Origin: Kitagawia praeruptora
Taxonomy: Eukaryota > Streptophyta > Magnoliopsida > Apiales > Apiaceae
Assembly: GCA_037693485.1 (NCBI GenBank)
Contig: CM075345.1
Span: 86,386,001 to 86,450,000 of the forward strand
DNA length: 64,000 bases
Direction of reading: 5' to 3'
The position numbers and the translations under genes were made by a program. Under the pieces are notes generated by a model. The model was not told the DNA's origin. It made no database searches and saw only the letters and a program-made list of their open reading frames with translations. Below, one piece after another: positions 47,385-57,014 of the stretch. Numbering within the stretch: position 1 is the stretch's first letter; each line of letters opens with the position of its first letter.

Positions 47385-47747
47385 TATACCTATAGCGTCG
47401 CCCCTTAGTGTCGCCCTGAAAAGGGCGACGCTATAAGCTACACTTATAGCGTCGCCCGCTAAAATGCTGACGCTATAGTTATGTTCTATAGCGTCGTCCA
47501 TTCCTATAGCGTCGCCTATTACTAGGCGACGCTATAGGTTATACCTATAGCGTCGCCTAGTAATAGGCGACGCTATAGGCTATACCTATAGCGTCGGTTG
47601 ATGCAAACAACCGACGCCATAGCTTCTGGCAGAAGTCAATAAGCGTCGGTTAATGCAAACAACCGACGCAATAGGTAAAGTGGCGACGCTATAGGTCAAT
47701 AACCGACGCTATAGGTGGCGATGCAATAGGTCCAGTTTGTACTAGTG
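47385..47747. repeat. CACTA right subterminal repeats
   Basis: Repeated cctatagcgtcgcc and its inverse ggcgacgctatagg, changing to gcgtcggttgatgcaaac / aaccgacgc near the end. Same logic as the left end but different spacer sequence. Confidence 0.85.
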
Positions 47748-47750
47748 AAC

Positions 47751-48700
47751 CCTCATTTCCTTTGCTTTTCCTCTTCATGTGGTGCATTATTTCGAACGAA
47801 ACCATTATATTATCTGTGATTAGCCTTCCTGGCATGGAAGCACTTTGAAACTCTGAAATAAGATTAGGAAGCACACTTTTGAGTCTATTTGCCATTACTT
47901 TAGAAATAATCCTGTAAGCAACATTACACAAGGCGATTGGTCTCATATCACTCATCAATTCTGGCTTGTTTTTCTTCGTAATAAGCACTATATGTGTATC
48001 ATTAAACTCCACCGGGACATCTTCATTATTGAAGAAATTTTGGACCACCTTAACCATATCATTCCTTACAATGCCCCAGAATTTTTGGTAAAAACCTGGA
48101 TTAAAACCATCAGGTCCCGGAGACTTATCGGGATCCATCTTGAATAAGGCAGCCTTAACCTCATTTTCCTCAAATGTTGCTAACAGATCTCGGTATTGGT
48201 CCGTCGAAACACCTCTCTGCAAAGTCGAAGTAACACACTCCCAATTCGTGTTTGTGGCTGCAAAAATATTGTTGAAATAATCAACCATTAAATCTGAGAG
48301 ACCATTGTGCCATCCAACCCAAACACCTGCATTGTTCTTGAGCTTGTTGATATGATTTTGCCTCTTTCTTTTACTTGCACATGCATGAAAGTACTTTGTG
48401 TTTTGATCACCTGACTGTAACCATAGTTATTTCGCACGTTGCCTCCAATATATTTCCTTTTGATTCAATACCTCAAACAACTGATCATGGGCTTCCTTAT
48501 ACCGTCTAACTGAATCAGTATCCCTCCTATTTTTCAATCGTCTCATAATTTTGTTACACCTAGCAATTCTTTCCTTAAACTTGCCTGTTATCTCTTTCCC
48601 CCACTCTGCTAGTGACGTGCTACAACATCTGATTTTCTTTTGGAACGAATCTCCCTCACAACCCTCCCAATTAGATTGCACTATTTGACGACACATGGGC
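47751..48700 (-). pseudogene. LINE ORF2, linker and N-terminal reverse transcriptase
   Basis: 48427-48696 is the helical linker between endonuclease and RT (stop near 48427). 48288-47751 is the RT fingers: ALFKMDPDKSPGPDGFNPGF, HIVLITKKNKPELMSDMRPI, ALCNVAYRIISKVMANRLK and SEFQSASMPGRLITDNIM. It ends KRKSKGNEG at the CACTA insertion point and continues at 42125 with FMALKLDMSKAFDRVEW. Confidence 0.9.
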
Positions 48701-48846
48701 TCTCGTAACTAAGCGTTCTCAAATCAAAAACATCTCATTGATTCCTGACCTTGTTTTAAAACGGGCTCCAGCCATAACGGACAATGATCTGAAGAAGACA
48801 CTTCCAAATTTACTAACCTTGCCGTTGGGAATAACAAATTCCAACT

Positions 48847-49545
48847 CTACGATATAACAGCCCTGTCAAGTCTCTCTTCCACCCAGTTACTCGTTCCTTT
48901 CCCTCTCTCCCAGGTAAATTGATGGCCCACTAGATCCATATCAATCAAACCGCAGTCTTCTATAGCACTTTGAAATCCTTTTAACAGCCAATTTGGATAC
49001 CTGTTACCGCCTCTTTTATCATTTGAACTCAACATATTATTCAGGTCTCCGATAATACACCAAGGGAGTACTGAATCTTCTGCTAATCTGCGGATTAGAT
49101 TCCAAGTATTTCTCCTCAAAGCCCGATTCGGTTCTCCATAGAAACCTGTCAAACGAAATTCTGGGAGCTCTTCTATATTAACAACCATATCAATATGGTT
49201 GACACTATAACTTATTAGCTTAGATTCCTCTTCTTTTTTCCACAGCATAGCTATACCACCACTGTGTCCCCTAGCTTCAATTACAAAACTTCTTTCATAA
49301 CCAACCGTCTTCCTAATTTGCTCCACCTTGCCTTGGTTACATAACGTTTCACACAAAATATAATGTTGGGATGCTTTTGGAAAATCATTTCCTGAAGGAA
49401 TTACATAGTCCGTAGGTTCCCAAGCCCACGACAATTCCAACTTAAAAGACTCATAATCCTTGGCGGGCCCAAGAATTGGAACCCACCACATATCCGTTTT
49501 TTGAATCTTCCATATTTGTTTCAGAAAAGCCCATTTCAGTCTCAT
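48847..49545 (-). pseudogene. LINE ORF2, AP-endonuclease domain
   Basis: Recognisable blocks are YILCETLCNQGKVEQI, EARGHSGGIAMLWK, FRLTGFYGEPNRALR, WCIIGDLNNMLSSNDKRGG and GHQFTWERGKGTSNWVEERL. They correspond to the ET, GG, YG, GDFN-type and FTW motifs of L1 endonucleases, which nick the target DNA. The N-terminal WNCRG-type motif is degraded. Confidence 0.85.
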
Positions 49546-49602
49546 GACTTTGATCCTGGCCTAGTTCCTCTTGAGTACGTCTTCTTTTATGATCCAGGAA
49601 AA

Positions 49603-50280
49603 TTACTTCCTCATTTTGTGGGATATTATCCTTAACTCCTTCCTTTGACTTTCCTGTAGAATTGTTGTTACATTTAAAATTGCCAACCAAAATATTGTTA
49701 TTCTCTTCTTTACCCCCCCTAATTTATCTCCACCAATATCTCCCTTACCTCCCGCATTTTCCATAACCGTATCCACAATTATCGGGCTTGATTGACCTCC
49801 AACTGCAAACTCATTTCTGCATGTGCCACCACCGTAAGAGTTGCCGGAAAAATTCTGTGTCATACCATTTTTTAGCCATTTAGCACCAATTTGTTTCAGT
49901 GGGCGACGTTCGCTTGCTCTCATGAATAAACCATAAGGTTTTGCTATTGTCTCCAGTGGCTCATCAAACAAACGCTCACAATATTTCTCTGAATGGCCCA
50001 AGATACCACAGATAAAACAAAACGTTGGCAGACGCTCATATTTGAAATTTGCCCAAAACCACTCCTCCTTATTACGACAGATCTTCATACGCCTCTTCAG
50101 AGGTTTATCAATATTCAAGATAACTCGAACTCGAAGATAATCATGCCATGTACCATGAAAGTTAGTAGGACAATATGAAACATAAGTCCCAATGTAGGAG
50201 CCTATATCTCTCACAACCTTATCTGACATGAAGCCCGGTTTCAGATCGTGAATCTGCACCCAAATCTCCAACTTATTCAA
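49603..50280 (-). pseudogene. LINE ORF1 (DUF4283/CCHC type), N-terminus missing
   Basis: It reads LEIWVQIHDLKPGFMSDKVV, then the knuckle CFICGILGHSEKYC (C-X2-C-X4-H-X4-C intact), then a basic Gly-rich tail. This is the RNA-binding ORF1 protein of plant L1 elements, which coats the element RNA. Family members have about 100 further N-terminal residues; here the sequence stops at the element's right edge. Confidence 0.8.
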
Positions 50281-50285
50281 CTCCT

Positions 50286-51473
50286 TCGTCCTTGGATTCT
50301 CACTTGCTCATTCTTCTTATTTTTTCATATTCAAACATATTATGGTATTCTTCTTTGTATAATACCTCCGAATACTCTTTTTGTATTATATATAAATACA
50401 TCACATAAAATCTTATTTATATCTCTTTCTCTTAGTGCATTTACCCTTGGTTCAAGATGATTTGGAGCATTAAACATAAATTTCATGTTACGTTCCTTAT
50501 AATGCAAGTCTTTTCACTTATTGTAGCTCATTGATAACTGTATGAAACATTTTTGATAAAGCAATTCAAAAATAATGAAAAATATCTGTGAGTACAAGAA
50601 AAGTATGAAAGTGCAAGAAAATTATTTATAATTTTCTGTGAGACACAAACGTTATGAATAAGCCTCGAATAAGGCAAATCGTCGTAAATGTGTAGGTCAC
50701 TTTGCACTTTACACTTAAGACGGTATCTGTGAAACACTAGTGTATATAAGCTTTTTAACTTCAATGAAAACCTGATTAGTTTTCTTAGAATTGGGGGGGG
50801 GCAAATGAATGGGCTGAAAGTAAGTCCTAAAGACACATTTAATGTTGCATTAAGTGAACCTTGGTTGGTCCAAGGTTAAAGCCCGTTTATGTGCCCCAAA
50901 ACCCTAATTAATTGTTAATTTCGTAATTAATTGTTCAGCTAATTATAGGACTTCAATATTGAGTCCAATGAGGAGCCAAACTCTCCAAGGAGTAGCCTCC
51001 AAGATGTATATGTCCAACAGAAATCAGCCTTCTTCATGGAAGGATCTAGAATTTCACCTAGAGTGGGTAACTTTGTCCCCCAAGTTACCAAACCCTATCG
51101 TAACTCAAAGGCATCCAATGCCTATATAAGGGCCTGATTCCTCATTCCAAGAACTACGTTTTTTGGCTTGATTCTTGTTGATTGCAAGATACGTAGGCAT
51201 CTTGTGAAGACACGGTTTGAGTCACGAAACACTTGATCAGCCATTAAAACTCGAAGCTCACAAACTCTAGCAACCAATACGTAATAAATACACCCTACTT
51301 TTTATTCCATATATAATAAAAGGTGTTAAACAATTTTTTTGGAAGACGTTAACCAACCAACCAACTAACCAAATATACCCTGTTTTGCTTACAATAGTAT
51401 ATTATAGATAGATATAATAGTATAATATAGATAAATAAATTAATATTTTTAATATTATTTTTTAAGTCGTTAA
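50286..51473. other. Spacer with a possible LTR remnant
   Basis: No gene. 50880-51300 has features of an LTR U3/R region: a TATA-like cctatataaggg at about 51120, preceded by ccaatgcc and followed by a promoter-proximal-like stretch. No PBS, PPT or partner copy was found, so a solo or truncated LTR is only a suggestion. Confidence 0.35.
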
Positions 51474-51978
51474 TGTGACAACCCGGGTCAAATCCCGAGC
51501 TCTTTTCAAAAATCGGGTCTAGTCCCGATTTCGAATCCGAAATAAGCCAAAGCATAGTGGCCCAATTGCAGCCAACTTGGGTAGTCCACAAGCCCACCAC
51601 AGGTCCCCAAAAGATCATGATTTGTTGGTGCACTTAGTAGTAGTAGTAGTACTTTGCCTTATAAACTGAAAAGAAGTCCCAAACCTCCTCGATGTGGGAC
51701 TAGGGTGTTACAAACTCCCACACTTAAACTCTTGACGTCCTCGTCAGGCCTGAACGGATATCCAATAGGTCCAAGATCGTTCCTCTCTAGCCATTGTGGG
51801 ATAATACCGGTTGGCTTCGTGTCCCCATCTCCGGACCTTTGTCCATTGTGGGATAATACCACCAGCCTTCGTGTCCTCACCTCCGGCAACTTGACGAATC
51901 AAGCTTTCGAGAGTCGGCTCTGATACCATATGTGACAACCCCGGTCAAATCCCGAGCCCTTTTCGAAAATCTGATACC
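51474..51978 (-). mobile_element. TRIM-type miniature LTR retrotransposon, one LTR truncated
   Basis: Minus strand. The 3' LTR spans about 51712-51474 (239 bp; starts TGTAACACCCTAGTCCCACA, ends GGTTGTCACA), preceded by a PPT-like AAGTGTGGGAG. The interior of about 218 bp carries the Met-type PBS TGGTATCAGAGCC (51917-51929). The 5' LTR (51978-51931) keeps only its last 48 bp, matching the other LTR end. The interior has two copies of a block with ccattgtgggataatacc (about 51792 and 51843). No coding capacity, as expected for TRIMs. Apparent ORFs here are chance. Confidence 0.72.
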
Positions 51979-54900
51979 AACCAACTAACCAAATGTTTTG
52001 CTTATAATAGTAATAGTATAGTTAGATATATAATAAGCGTAAGAGGGATCTTATCCATAATTTTGGTAACTTTACTCCAAAATAATCATATCCGTCGAAT
52101 CTAATATTTTTAAAAAATAGACGATCAAGATTATATCATATTAAAAGAGAAAATTATAATCTAAAAAGGATATAATTAGAAAAGATTGCATTAGAAGTGA
52201 ATTTAAAAAGAAAATTATAATCTAAAATGTATATAATTAAAAAAGATTATATTAGAATTGAATTTTAAAAAGAAAATTCTAATCTAAAAAGGATATAATT
52301 AAAAAAGGTTGTATTAAATATTGAATTTTATTTATTTTTTACTAGTACTAAAAATAAATTCATATTTACTATTTGGGTTCTATCTTTAGAGTTGAGATCT
52401 ACGAAATCAAATTTGGATGATTTTATAATCCACGCAAATCTCATAAAATTTAGTGTTGATTTAATAATAATTATTCAAATGGAAACACTCAAAATCTCAA
52501 GAGAAAATATAATTACGAATTTATAACATATTAAAATATATACAAAAAATTTATGCTAGATACAACGGTTTTCATCTATTTATTTTAGGATCTAACGGTT
52601 TTTATTTATTTTATCGTACGGAGGACGAGACTACAGATTATCAAAGTTTTGAACAAAATCTCTCATACACTTCTTATTAAAATTGTATTTGGATTTTAGA
52701 AGAACTACTTTCAAATAATAACAGGGGTATTTTGATAATCAAAACGAATTATAAGTAGAATCATAAATCGAATAGAGTTTTAAACGAAAAAAATCATTAT
52801 TTTCTTCTCTATTTTGTTTCTACGTAGGATTAATTAGAAAATAATTGTTAAACCATCACTAAATTAAAAATTGTTTTGTTAATTTCACGTGTAAAATCAT
52901 TCAAATCAAATTTCAAGAATTCAAGATAGAGTATAAATTAATGCCTTATATATAATAAGCATAAGGAAGATCTTATCCAAATTTTTGGTCGTCGTCGCTG
53001 TACTACCAAAAGCATTGGATTAAAAAATTGGATTAAAAGTCATCCGTTGGATTATAAATTATATCCTTATATATTTATTTATAATTTTCACTTTGTTAAT
53101 TTACTATAATACCCTTTCTTCATCGATTTGTTTTTTTTTCTTCATCATTAGAACTAAATTTAATTTAAAAATATCTTTAATTTAGTAAACAAATAAAATA
53201 TGTATAAACAAATAAAATCAATTACAAATAAACAAATAAAAAAGATGTCTACAATGAATTGGAAAAAAATCCTAATACAATAATAATTACATTATTTTAT
53301 CAAAAATCTATAAATACAAGGGAAAAAAATCCTAATACAATTATAATTACATTATTCTATGAAAAATCTATATATGAACTAAAGGCGAAGGATTTATATG
53401 TTTGTCTACCTGGGAAACATTCTGCGAGGGCTCACCCTCCTGAAGTCGGTAACATTTTAAGAAGCCATGGAAGAGAAACATACATTATGCCAATAGATTC
53501 GGAGGATGTGCACTGTTCTTTTGTTGATGATATGTGTATGTCATATTAAAAAGGAAATTATAATTTAAAAAGGATATAAGTTAGTAAAGTCGTATTAGAA
53601 TTGAATTTTAAAAAGAAAATTATAATATGAAAAGGATATAATTAAAAAAATAATACAATTAAATTTTATTTATTTTATTTTATTAATATTAAAGTTTTAA
53701 TTGGAAAATAATTTTTAAATTATCACTAAATTAAAGATTATTTTGTTAATTTCATGCGTGCTATAAAATTGTAAAAATCAAATTTTAATAATTCAAGATA
53801 GAGCACAAATTATATCCTATTATATAATAAGAGTAAGAGAAATAATAATAGGTATTACCATAGGTCAGAACTATACTAGAAGAGTATTTATTGACCTGCC
53901 TCCTATTCCCGGGTCCGTATCCTCTGTCCCCTTCCTTCACGTCCCCTTTGTGTCCCCTCCTTTTTCTAATACAAAAAGAGTGCTCTTGCGGGGCCTATTT
54001 TAATAAATAATAAATATTTATTAAAATGGACCCTGCAGGGGCACTCTTTTTATATTAGAAAAAGGAGGGGACACAAAGGGGACATGGAGGAAGGGGACAG
54101 AGGATCCCAGCTCCCTATTCCCACCTGTAGTCCAATACAGTATATAATATTAATGTATAATCTCTCGCTTAATTATGAGAAAATTATTATAATATTAAAG
54201 TATTTAACTCCAGCTTTAATTAATATGTTCCATGTTCGTAGATGTGACCTTTTGGGGCTCTGTGTACGCCTAAAAGATAGGAAACTAAGAAGCTTTTAGC
54301 ACACCATAATTAATATTTTTTTAAATATTTTAATTCATCAAATTTAATTAGTATTTTTAATAAACAATTTTATAAGTATTAAATTCTTCTAGATTATCTC
54401 AAAATCTATATGATTTTCAATATTTTGATTAAAAAAATTTATATATAATAATTGTAAAAGATATCTTATCCCAAATTTTGATACTATGATAATTAGTCGT
54501 TGCCAAAACAATCTCAATCGTTGGATAAATTTTCTAAATCGAATAGAATTTTCAACACAAAAAATCGTCAAATTCTTTTAAAGCCTAATAGAATTTGGTT
54601 GAATATTCAACAAAATTTTCGATAGAATTTTCAATGCAAAAAATTGAATAAATTCAACATGTGTTTGATTTGATTTGAAAATAATAATTAAACCATCAAT
54701 GAATTAAACATTATTTTGTTAATTTCAGATGGACTGTAAAATCGTTCAAATTAAATTTTAAGAATTCAAGATAAAATACAAATATTAAATCGAACGTATA
54801 AAATCTTATATATATCAATTTTTTAACAAAAAATTGATATGTAAATTAATAACATATAAAATTTAAAATTTTAATATAATTATAAATATTAACAAAAGAA

Positions 54901-55074
54901 CCGTGCGTTGCACGGGTTATAAGCTAGTATTAAATCGAATATGTAAAGTATTATATATATCAATTTCTTAACAACAATTTGATATATAAATTAATAATAT
55001 ATAGAAATAAAAATAAAATAATACAATTATAAATAGTAAAAAAGAAACTGTGCAGTGCACGGATCATAAGCTAG
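51979..55074 (+). mobile_element. Stacked non-autonomous Helitrons
   Basis: Two Helitron-type 3' ends lie 147 bp apart. One has a hairpin around ccgtgcgttgcacgg then ataaGCTAG|T (CTAG 54924-54927). The other has tgtgcagtgcac then cataaGCTAG|T (CTAG 55071-55074). The 147 bp before each end are related. 5'-end-like sequences (tatataataagcgtaagag and variants followed by ttatcc) occur near 52023, 52945, 53819 (less clear) and 54445. Sequence between is AT-rich and non-coding. This is read as nested or tandemly truncated copies of one family; exact pairs of ends cannot be assigned by eye. Confidence 0.6.
53911..54113. mobile_element. 203 bp Mutator-like MITE
   Basis: Long inverted arms (cctctgtccccttcc ... 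ggaaggggacagagg; about 80-90 bp each, including gtcccctttgtgtcccctcc) surround a short AT core. A 9 bp direct repeat cctattccc flanks it (53902-53910; 54114-54122). Long TIRs plus a 9 bp duplication point to the Mutator superfamily. Confidence 0.75.
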
Positions 55075-55104
55075 TTGATAGTCTTGATAATAGATAGAGT
55101 AAAG

Positions 55105-56370
55105 TGCACTTTGTGTACCTGTATTTTAACGTAGACACCACTTGCAATACTATAATTTAAAATCGAGCATTTGCAATACTGAACAAATAATTTACTTATC
55201 ATTCATGTACTACCGTCTATTTGGCACTAACTCCGTTAAATCATCGGGGGTAAAACAGTATTTTGCCATTTCCTTCTTGAAATTCCAGAATCCGGCAACC
55301 TCTTTCCAGATTTCAGTAAAACATACTTACTTAATATGAGCAGTTTATTATCTAAATAGTAAACTCGTATTTCATCAACTAATTATTTATCATTTAATCA
55401 TGTCGTACCATCTTGATTCTATCATACTAATTTTGACTCCCAAGAAGATTTACTAAAAACGGTGATCAAACTCAAAGAGACTCGAAATCGTGCAAAACTT
55501 ACTTTGCTGTACTATCACTCGAAAGAACCAAAGCAACCAAGTCAGATTAAATTTCAACTCAAACTGATCAAATCCAACACATTCGCATATTAATATAACT
55601 CATTAAGTGATCAATGTGGTCTTAATCAAAGCCATTACTTATAATCAGTCTACAAACATAAATATAACAAGCTACAACTATGAATGTGGAGGATAGTAAA
55701 ATGCAAATACAATTTAAGTTGTAAACTAGAATAACATCTATACGAACATAAACATGGAGTAGAAAGTCAGAAAGAATCACTTGAAAGGATTTAATAACTG
55801 AGCCTTATCTTTGACAATTAAATTAAAATACTTGAGCAACTTCATTTTGGTGGGCTTAACCAGTTTACCAGAAATTGATAAATTTGAACAACTTCATTAA
55901 ACCCATCCAGTCATTCAACCCTCGACTTCATTAAACCCATCCACAATTCCTAATAATTACAAAACGAAAGCCAAAAGCTGACAACCAAATCAAACCCCCA
56001 AATTCAAATTTTGTAGAATTCAACATAAATTATATATTTGTGTAGAGAATGGAAAGGAGATTAATTTGATTACTAACACTATATAATTATACTACAGAAT
56101 CACGAGAATTTTGGCTTTTGAATTATCGGATGAAAGAAAGAAAAATGAAGAAGAAGATGAAAAAGAGAGTTTACCAGATAAGAAGAAGAAAATAGATGAA
56201 AAGAAAAATAGTATAAAGACAATCATACCCCCATTTGTTTTAACGGAGTTAAGGTTACTTAACGGAAAACATTAAAATGTAACGAAATAAAAATTTCAAT
56301 ATTGCAGATGCTCGATTTTAAATTACAATATTGCAAATGATGTCTGGGCTTTAATACATTTGCTCCCATA
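55105..56370. mobile_element. ~1.27 kb inverted-repeat DNA transposon (no ORF)
   Basis: 55135-55190 and the reverse complement of 56295-56345 match closely: both contain taatttaaaatcgagcat between ttgcaata motifs. A second matching block (aactccgttaaa with gggggta) is about 30-60 bp further inside, so each arm is about 150 bp. The middle has no coding potential. Exact ends and target duplication are uncertain. It sits directly upstream of the STIPL1-like gene. Confidence 0.65.
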
Positions 56371-56379
56371 GATATGATC

Positions 56380-57014
56380 AAATGAATTGCACAAGTCCGA
56401 CCCATCCCTTGGTAAGCAAACCCAATCCTTCTAAACCGCCATCCAAACACATTACTTGTTTTTTGGAATAAAATTAGGGACACTCTTTTGAAATCCTTAC
56501 GAACCCTAATTTTGCTATTCCAAATATTATTTTCGGATCCAAAATCAAATTTGGACACAGCTAAAATCAATTCTTCCAGCTCCTTCAGGTAATTACCTGC
56601 CCCCGTCCTGTTTGCGTGTGTATATATATTGCATCCGTTTTTGTATATTTCACAATGTTTGTATTGTAATTGCTAAAAATCCTTCAATTAAATTTTGAAA
56701 AGAGATAGTTTAGTCCAAGGGGAATAATTATTAATTGACATATGTATATGATTTATGGAGCTTGTGATGTATTGTGTTCTCTAGGTTTTTGAACTACTTG
56801 CAGATTTACAGTAGAACCTCGACAAAATTTCTACTTTTTCTCGGTCCTATCGTAATCTTTTTTTACCTCGATAATTGAATAATCTCGACAAAGTAGTAAC
56901 ATAATCTGTGGTCCTGAAAGTGTTGATTAATAGTGGTTTGACTGTATTATTGTGTTTATATATTTCTTGCAGAAGTTTGCAATTTTCGTAGTTGAGAAAT
57001 ATTGGGGTTGGAAC
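56380..57014 (+). promoter_or_regulatory. Promoter/5'UTR region of the STIPL1-like gene with a probable 5'UTR intron
   Basis: A leader-like stretch (gaaccctaattttgc near 56510) ends at a good donor (ttcag|GTAATT, GT at 56589-56590). A good acceptor (tatttcttgcAG, 56971-56972) lies 42 bases before the ATG. An intron of about 384 bp is inferred. No clear TATA box was identified, and transcription start is not defined. Confidence 0.5.
56807..56946. mobile_element. 140 bp MITE inside the inferred 5'UTR intron
   Basis: It starts tacagtagaacctcga and ends tagtggtttgactgta, imperfect inverted ends. Internal ctcgataattgaataatctcg resembles a common plant MITE family. Target duplication is not clear. 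Confidence 0.45.

Larger units (their letters stand above)
42129..47747. mobile_element. Non-autonomous CACTA transposon with captured gene pieces
   Basis: Ends CACTAATACAAACTGGACC (42129) and, inverted, CACTAGTACAAACTGGACC (47747), flanked by the 3 bp duplication aac (42126-42128; 47748-47750). The subterminal zones (to about 42510 and from about 47385) are packed with GCGTCGGT/ACCGACGC or TATAGCGTCGCC units, the probable transposase-binding arrays. It splits the LINE RT exactly between KSKGNEG and FMALKLD. No TNPA/TNPD-like transposase ORF is visible. Instead the interior carries minus-strand pieces of a receptor-like kinase gene and of a CTLH/CRA-domain gene with introns, making this a Pack-CACTA. 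Confidence 0.92.
39724..50285 (-). mobile_element. L1-type LINE, split by a CACTA element
   Basis: On the minus strand, from right to left: the end of ORF1 with a CCHC knuckle, AP-endonuclease, reverse transcriptase, zf-RVT and RNase H, finishing in a poly(A) (T-run at 39724-39733). This is a plant L1-type non-LTR retrotransposon. About 5 kb remains once the CACTA element (42129-47747) is removed. The ORF1 N-terminus is missing at about 50285, so it is probably 5'-truncated. Stops and frameshifts in every domain show it is long dead. No target duplication could be established. Confidence 0.9.

Noticed and set aside
39706..50340. attcaaa at both sides of the LINE as a target duplication
   Set aside because: Too short, not adjacent to the poly(A), and the flanks are low-complexity.
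51654..51938. Overlapping ORFs on both strands
   Set aside because: Inside a TRIM element, which is non-coding; no protein motif.
56952..57014. N-terminal extension of the STIPL1-like protein
   Set aside because: Begins with GTG and crosses the likely splice acceptor at 56971-56972; family proteins start near MDDDQEMEKF.
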